Source: Cherax quadricarinatus
Taxonomy: Eukaryota > Arthropoda > Malacostraca > Decapoda > Parastacidae
Assembly (NCBI RefSeq): GCF_038502225.1
Contig: NC_091357.1
Location: forward strand, 6,391,260-6,455,259
Reading direction: 5' to 3'
DNA length: 64,000 nt
This document shows positions 58,918 to 64,000 of the stretch, piece by piece (positions within the stretch are counted from its first letter, which is position 1; each line of letters begins with the position of its first letter). Under the pieces are notes generated by a model. The model saw nothing but the letters and a program-made list of their open reading frames with translations, was not told the origin of the DNA and searched no databases. A program made the position numbers and the translations under genes.

Positions 58918-59475
58918 CACATAGGCAACATTTAGGCAACTTTATTCCGAAACGTTTCGCCTACACAGTAGGCTTCTTCAGTCGAGTACAGAAAGTAGGC
59001 AGGAGCAGTAGAGATGTGAAGACGATGTAATCAGTCCATCACCCTTGAAGTCGTAGATTTGAGGTTGTCAGTCCCTCAGCCTGGAGAAGTTCTGTTCCAA
59101 AGTCTGGAACTAACTGAAGATCAAGCGACAGTGTTGAGACTTAAATACTGTCGGAAGGAGAAGTGCAGAGTAGCAGTAGTAGTAGTAGTGCACTTCTCCT
59201 TCCGACAGTATTTAAGTCTCAACACAGTCGCTTTATCTTCAGTTAGTTCCAGACTATGGAACAGAACTTCTCCAGGCTGAGGGACTGACAACCTCAAATC
59301 TACGACTTCAAGAGCGATGGACTGATTACATCGTCTTCACATCTCTACTGCTCCTGCCTACTTTCTGTACTCGACTACAGAAGCCTACTGTGTAGGCGAA
59401 ACGTTTCGGAATAAAGTTGCCTAAATGTTGCCTATGTGTCTTACCTTCCAACCTGTCGGTATTGTATACCATTTG
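58918..59475 (+). mobile_element. Foldback element F9, ~520-bp inverted repeat
   Basis: Arms of ~250 bp around a GTAGTAGTAG loop near 59,180. Left arm, minus strand: CTGAAGA, A, GCCTAC-TGT-GTAGGC, GAAAC (58954-58981). Right arm, plus: CTACAGA (59375-59381), A, the same stem (59383-59397), GAAAC (59398-59402). Tail GTC (59455-59457) then GGTAT-TGT-ATACC (59458-59470). Closely related to F4. Confidence 0.8.
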
Positions 59476-59764
59476 ATATTCACCCACATATATACCTAAA
59501 TACACACCAGGAACGGTGGTGTAAATAAAGGTAACCAGGGTAGATTGTACAGCCTTGTCACACAAGTGTAAAAATGAGAACCCATTAATTTTTTGCATTC
59601 TGGCAGGACTGTTGATCTTTTCTTTCTGTTTAATGAGCACGTAAGATGACAGTTCAATCTTACAAACCTTCTACTTACATTCGGTACACACACATACCTG
59701 TATTTCCTTGTGTTCTTAAAGATCTTAATCTTGTAATATTTCATTTCCAACATAGGATGCCTGG

Positions 59765-60085
59765 TCTGGGACCTAGTCCTGAGACCTAACCCTGGGACTT
59801 GGCCCTGAGACCTAGCCCTGGGACCTAGCCCTGGGACCTAGCCCTGAGACCTAGCCCTGGGACCTAGCCCTGGGACCGAGCCCTGGGACCGAGCCCTGGG
59901 ACCTAGCCCTGGGACCGAGCCCTGGGACCGAGCCCTGAGACCTAGCCATGGGACCTAGCCCTGGGACCTAGCCCTGAGACCTAGCCCTGGGACCTAGCCC
60001 TGGGACCTAGCCCTGGGACCTAGCCCTGAGACCTAGCCCTGGGACCGAGCCCTGGGACCGAGCCCTGGGACCGAGCCCTAGGGTG
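59765..60085. repeat. 13-bp tandem repeat, about 24 copies
   Basis: Unit CCTGGGACCTAGC with GAGACC and GGGACCGAG variants. Confidence 0.95.
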
Positions 60086-60169
60086 AGTGGGAAGGATGAA
60101 CGTAAGTAAGATGAAGGTGATTGTGGAGGATGAACATGAGAGGAAAGTGATGAAGGTGAGTGTATGAAT

Positions 60170-60300
60170 AAAAGGGTCACAATACCGTGGTTGGAACAAA
60201 TAACACGTACTTGAGAACGTAATGACGACATTTCGCTCCATCCTGACGTGACAGTAGTCCAGGAGGAAGCGAAACGTTGTTATAAATTCCCCAGGTGTTA
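60170..60300 (-). mobile_element. Foldback element F10
   Basis: Arms with GACGACATTTCGCTCC and GGAAGCGAAACGTTGTTAT. The tail is on the left in minus orientation: CAC-GGTATT-GTG (60178-60189), followed by ACC, like F5 and F8. Confidence 0.6.
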
Positions 60301-60389
60301 CTCAGGGTTCTTCATGATGGATGGTGAGTAAGATGCTTAGAGGATGACTTACTCAACACAATATTAAAAATCTTTTCACTTCTAAAGAA

Positions 60390-61675
60390 ATCCTATACCA
60401 GTCGTCGTCTCTAGGTTAAAAGATAACTATGGGTCGTACTGAAGAACACAGTCGTCGTCTAAAGGTTAAAAGATAACTATGGGTCGTACTGAAGAACACA
60501 GTCGTCGTCTCTAGGTTAAAAGATAACTATGGGTCGTACTGAAGAACACAGTCGTCGTCTAAAGGTTAAAAGATAACTATGGGTCGTACTGAAGAACACA
60601 GTCGTCGTCTAAAGGTTAAAAGATAACTATGGGTCGTACTGAAGAACACAGTCGTCGTCTAAAGGTTAAAAGATAACTATGGGTCGTACTGAAGAACACA
60701 GTCGTCGTCTCTAGGTTAAAAGATAACTATGGGTCGTACTGAAGAACACAGTCGTCGTCTCTAGGTTAAAAGATAACTATGGGTCGTACTGAAGAACACA
60801 GTCGTCGTCTAAAGGTTAAAAGATAACTATGGGTCGTACTGAAGAACACAGTCGTCGGCTAAAGGTTAAAAGATAACTATGGGTTGTACGGAAGAACACA
60901 GCCGTCGTCTAAAGGTTAAAATATAACTATGGGTCGTACTGAAGAACACAGTCGTCGGCTAAAGGTTAAAATATAACTATGGGTCGTACGGAAGAACACA
61001 GTCGTCGTCTCAAGGTTAAAAGATAACTATGGGTTGTACGGAAGAACACAGCCGTCGTCTCAAGGTTAAAAGATAACTATGGGTTGTACGGAAGAACACA
61101 GCCGTCGTCTCAAGGTTAAAAGATAACTATGGGTCGTACGGAAGAACACAGCCGTCGTCTCAAGGTTAAAAGATAACTATGGGTTGTACGGAAGAACACA
61201 GCCGTCGTCTCAAGGTTAAAAGATAACTATGGGTCGTACGGAAGAACACAGCCGTCGTCTCAAGGTTAAAAGATAACTATGGGTTGTACGGAAGAACACA
61301 GCCGTCGTCTCAAGGTTAAAAGATAACTATGGGTCGTACGGAAGAACACAGTCGTCGTCTCAAGGTTAAATGATAACTATGGGTCGTACGGAAGAACACA
61401 GTCGTCGTCTCAAGGTTAAAAGATAACTATGGGTCGTACGGAAGAACACAGCCGTCGTCTCAAGGTTAAAAGATAACTATGGGTCGTACGGAAGAACACA
61501 GTCGTCGTCTCAAGGTTAAATGATAACTATGGGTCGTACGGAAGAACACAGTCGTCGTCTCAAGGTTAAATGATAACTATGGGTCGTACGGAAGAACACA
61601 GTCGTCGTCTCAAGGTTAAATGATAACTATGGGTCGTACGGAAGAACACAGTCGTCGTCTCAAGGTTAAATGATA
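60390..61675. repeat. Minisatellite, 50-bp unit, about 26 copies
   Basis: The unit contains GGTTAAAAGATAACTATGGG and GAAGAACACAGTCGTCGTCT. Variants change from left to right: TCTCTAGG/TCTAAAGG with TACTGAAG first, then TCTCAAGG with TACGGAAG, and AATGATAAC only after 61,360. Confidence 0.97.
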
Positions 61676-61699
61676 ACCGAGAGAGAGAACTCATACATA

Positions 61700-61820
61700 A
61701 GGTGAAACACTAGGAGAACCCTGGCTGTCTTCAAGAAGAACCTTGATACTTATGACCATGGCAGGCGGGTACCAACAGCCTGACTGATCAGCCAGCAGCC
61801 AGGAGGCCTCGTCTGGTAAC
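61700..61820 (+). mobile_element. LINE ORF2 C-terminal scrap
   Basis: Reads RTLAVFKKNLDTYDHGRRVP then a stop and CAGCCAGCAGCCAGGAGGCC, like a LINE C-terminus plus 3' UTR. Confidence 0.55.
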
Positions 61821-61899
61821 TTTTAGTGTTCGGCAGAAAACGAACGCTGAAAGATACGATCATATGTCCCTAGCTGCCAGACGTAAGCCATTTTTTTTT

Positions 61900-63490
61900 G
61901 TATTGGTGTGTTGCAGTTGTTGTTGCTGCTGCTGCTACTACTACCTGGTACACTGCGACTCACCTGTTGTACTGGTGTTACAGTGGGTGTTGCTGCTACC
62001 TGGTACACTGCGACTCACCTGTTGTACTGGTGTTACAGTGGGTGTTGCTGCTACCTGGTACACTGTGACTCACCTGTTGTACTGATGTTACAGTGGGTGT
62101 TGCTACTACCTGGTACACTGTGACTCACCTGTTGTACTGGTGTTACAGTGGGTGTTGCTGCTACCTGGTACACTGCGACTCACCTGTTGTACTGGTGTTA
62201 CAGTGGGTGTTGCTACTACCTGGTACACTGTGACTCACCTGTTGTACTGGTGTTACAGTGGGTGTTGCTGCTACCTGGTACACTGTGACTCACCTGTTGT
62301 ACTGATGTTACAGTGGGTGTTGCTACTACCTGGTACACTGTGACTCACCTGTTGCACTGATGTTACAGTGGGTGTTGCTACTACCTGGTACACTGCGACT
62401 CACCTGTTGTACTGATGTTACAGTGGGTGTTGCTGCTACCTGGTACACTGCGACTCACCTGTTGTACTGATGTTACAGTGGGTGTTGCTGCTACCTGGTA
62501 CACTGTGATTCACTTGTTGTACTGGTGTTACAGTGGCTGTTGCTGCTACCTGGTACACTGTGACTCACCTGTTGCACTGGTTTTACAGTGGGTGTTGCTG
62601 CTACCTGGTACACTGTGACTCACCTGTTGTACTGGTGTTACAGTGGGTGTTGCTACTACCTGGTACACTGTGACTCACCTGTTGTACTGGTGTTACAGTG
62701 GGTGTTGCTGCTACCTGGTACACTGCGACTCACCTGTTGTACTGATGTTACAGTGGGTGTTGCTACTACCTGGTACACTGCGACTCACCTGTTGTACTGA
62801 TGTTACAGTGGGTGTTGCTGCTACCTGGTACACTGCGACTCACCTGTTGTACTGATGTTACAGTGGGTGTTGCTGCTACCTGGTACACTGTGATTCACTT
62901 GTACTGGTGTTACAGTGGCTGTTGCTGCTACCTGGTACACTGTGACTCACCTGTTGCACTGGTGTTACAGTGGGTGTTGCTGCTACTTGGTACACTGTGA
63001 CTCACCTGTTGCACTGGTGTTACAGTGGGTGTTGCTGCTACCTGGTACACTGTGACTCACCTGTTGCACTGGTGTTACAGTGGGTGTTGCTGCTACCTGG
63101 TACACTGCGACTCACCTGTTGCACTGGTGTTACAGTGGGTGTTGCTGCTACCTGGTACACTGCGACTCACCTGTTGCACTGGTGTTACAGTGGGTGTTGC
63201 TGCTACCTGGTACACTGTGACTCACCTGTTGCACTGGTGTTACAGTGGGTGTTGCTGCTACCTGGTACACTGCGACTCACCTGTTGCACTGGTGTTACAG
63301 TGGGTGTTGCTGCTACCTGGTACACTGTGACTCACTTGTTGCACTGGTGTTACAGTGGGTGTTGCTGCTACCTGGTACACTGCGACTCACCTGTTGCACT
63401 GGTGTTACAGTGGGTGTTGCTACTACCTGGTACACTGCGACTCACCTGTTGCACTGGTGTTACAGTGGGTGTTACAGTGGGTGTTACAGT
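61900..63490. repeat. Minisatellite, 55-bp unit, about 28 copies
   Basis: The unit contains GTGTTACAGTGGGTGTTGCT and ACCTGGTACACTGCGACTCA. The rare GTGATTCACTTGT variant occurs at 62,504 and 62,889, exactly 385 bp (seven units) apart, showing a higher-order duplication. TTGTACTG units dominate left and TTGCACTG units dominate after 62,950. Confidence 0.97.
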
Positions 63491-63634
63491 GGGTGCTCAC
63501 ACATGTACACTGATATTTTCGGTTTCAATGGTGACAAAATATCCACGTTGCCCTGCTCATATTCCCTCCCTTGAACCCTTCCATCTCTACATCTTCCTCC
63601 ATCCCTCTAATTATTCCATCTCTGCCTTTATCCT

Positions 63635-63690
63635 CCCTCCCCGTCTCTCTCTCTCCCTGTCTCTCTCTCTCTCTCTCTCTCTGCCATCGA
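63635..63690. repeat. CT-rich microsatellite
   Basis: CTCT runs interrupted by CCCTGT. Confidence 0.9.
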
Positions 63691-63714
63691 AAAATACGGA
63701 AACAGGTGTTATGT

Positions 63715-64000
63715 AGAGGAGGGAATGATATGAGAGTTAAGGGGACACCTAAAGCTGAGCTGAGGGGAGTAAGGAAAATGGAGGTTGGGAGGGAGGAAAA
63801 TAGGGCAGGGAGGAAAAGAGAGGGAAGGGAGAAGAAGAGAGCGAGAGTAAAAGGGATGGACGGATGGGAAAGGGGACAAGATGAGAAAAAGAGGGAAAGA
63901 AGAAAATCGAAGGGGAGGGGAGGAGAGGGGAGGAGAGGGGAGGAGAGGAGAGGAGAGGAGAGGGGAGGGGAGGGGAGGGGAGGGGAGAGGAGAGGAGAGG
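63715..64000. repeat. Purine-rich tract, ending in (GGGGA/GGAGA)n
   Basis: Plus strand nearly all G and A; the last ~95 bp are a 5-bp repeat that runs off the window. Confidence 0.95.

Overview
The window looks like gene-poor, repeat-saturated eukaryotic nuclear DNA, most likely from a decapod crustacean. That placement rests on the eukaryotic retroelements present (CR1-type LINE, Penelope-like remnant, tRNA-derived SINEs) and on my recollection that these LINE 3' ends and the GAAACGTTT foldback sequences are common in crayfish and lobster DNA; it was not checked by search. No host protein-coding gene can be supported. The very long open frames are stop-free translations of tandem repeats.

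Layout. 1-4,690: minisatellite of 31-36 bp with embedded CA tracts. 4.8-5.6 kb: TG tract, a foldback element and CR1 3' ends. 6.3-10.5 kb: nearly full-length CR1-like LINE with intact ORF1 (SGNH esterase) and broken ORF2 (endonuclease plus reverse transcriptase). 10.5-12.2, 13.85-15.5, 16.0-17.7 and 18.0-19.6 kb: minisatellites of 30, 37, 29 and 25 bp, with a 570-bp foldback element at 13.05-13.62 kb. 20-21.7 kb: foldback and LINE fragments. 21.8-34.4 kb: a 37-bp array passing into a 10.7-kb array of a 17-bp unit. 34.4-37.3 kb: 20-bp and 24/39-bp arrays. 37.3-40.7 kb: mosaic of SINE, LINE and foldback pieces. 41.0-42.2 kb: 21-bp array. 42.3-49.8 kb: least repetitive part, holding LINE and Penelope-like fragments and one non-repetitive AT-rich island (49.4-49.8 kb). 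49.8-57.4 kb: arrays of 49/53, 29, 24 and 29 bp. 57.5-60.3 kb: SINEs and foldbacks. 60.4-63.5 kb: arrays of 50 and 55 bp. 63.7-64.0 kb: purine-rich DNA. Summing my array boundaries, tandem repeats fill about 38 of 64 kb.

The most interesting signal is a family of about ten foldback elements. Their arms carry a short hairpin directly followed by GAAAC or GAAAT. In the youngest copy the hairpin is preceded by CTGATGA, so the arrangement resembles the core of a hammerhead ribozyme. Hairpin bases differ between copies with pairing kept. Downstream of the arm, copies share an unpaired 3' tail with GTC and a second hairpin, again with paired changes. Two copies have 12-13 bp target-site duplications, and another is 5'-truncated between 30-bp direct repeats. 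This suggests structured, probably retrotransposed RNAs. A Penelope-like reverse transcriptase remnant at 44.9 kb hints at a possible driving family.
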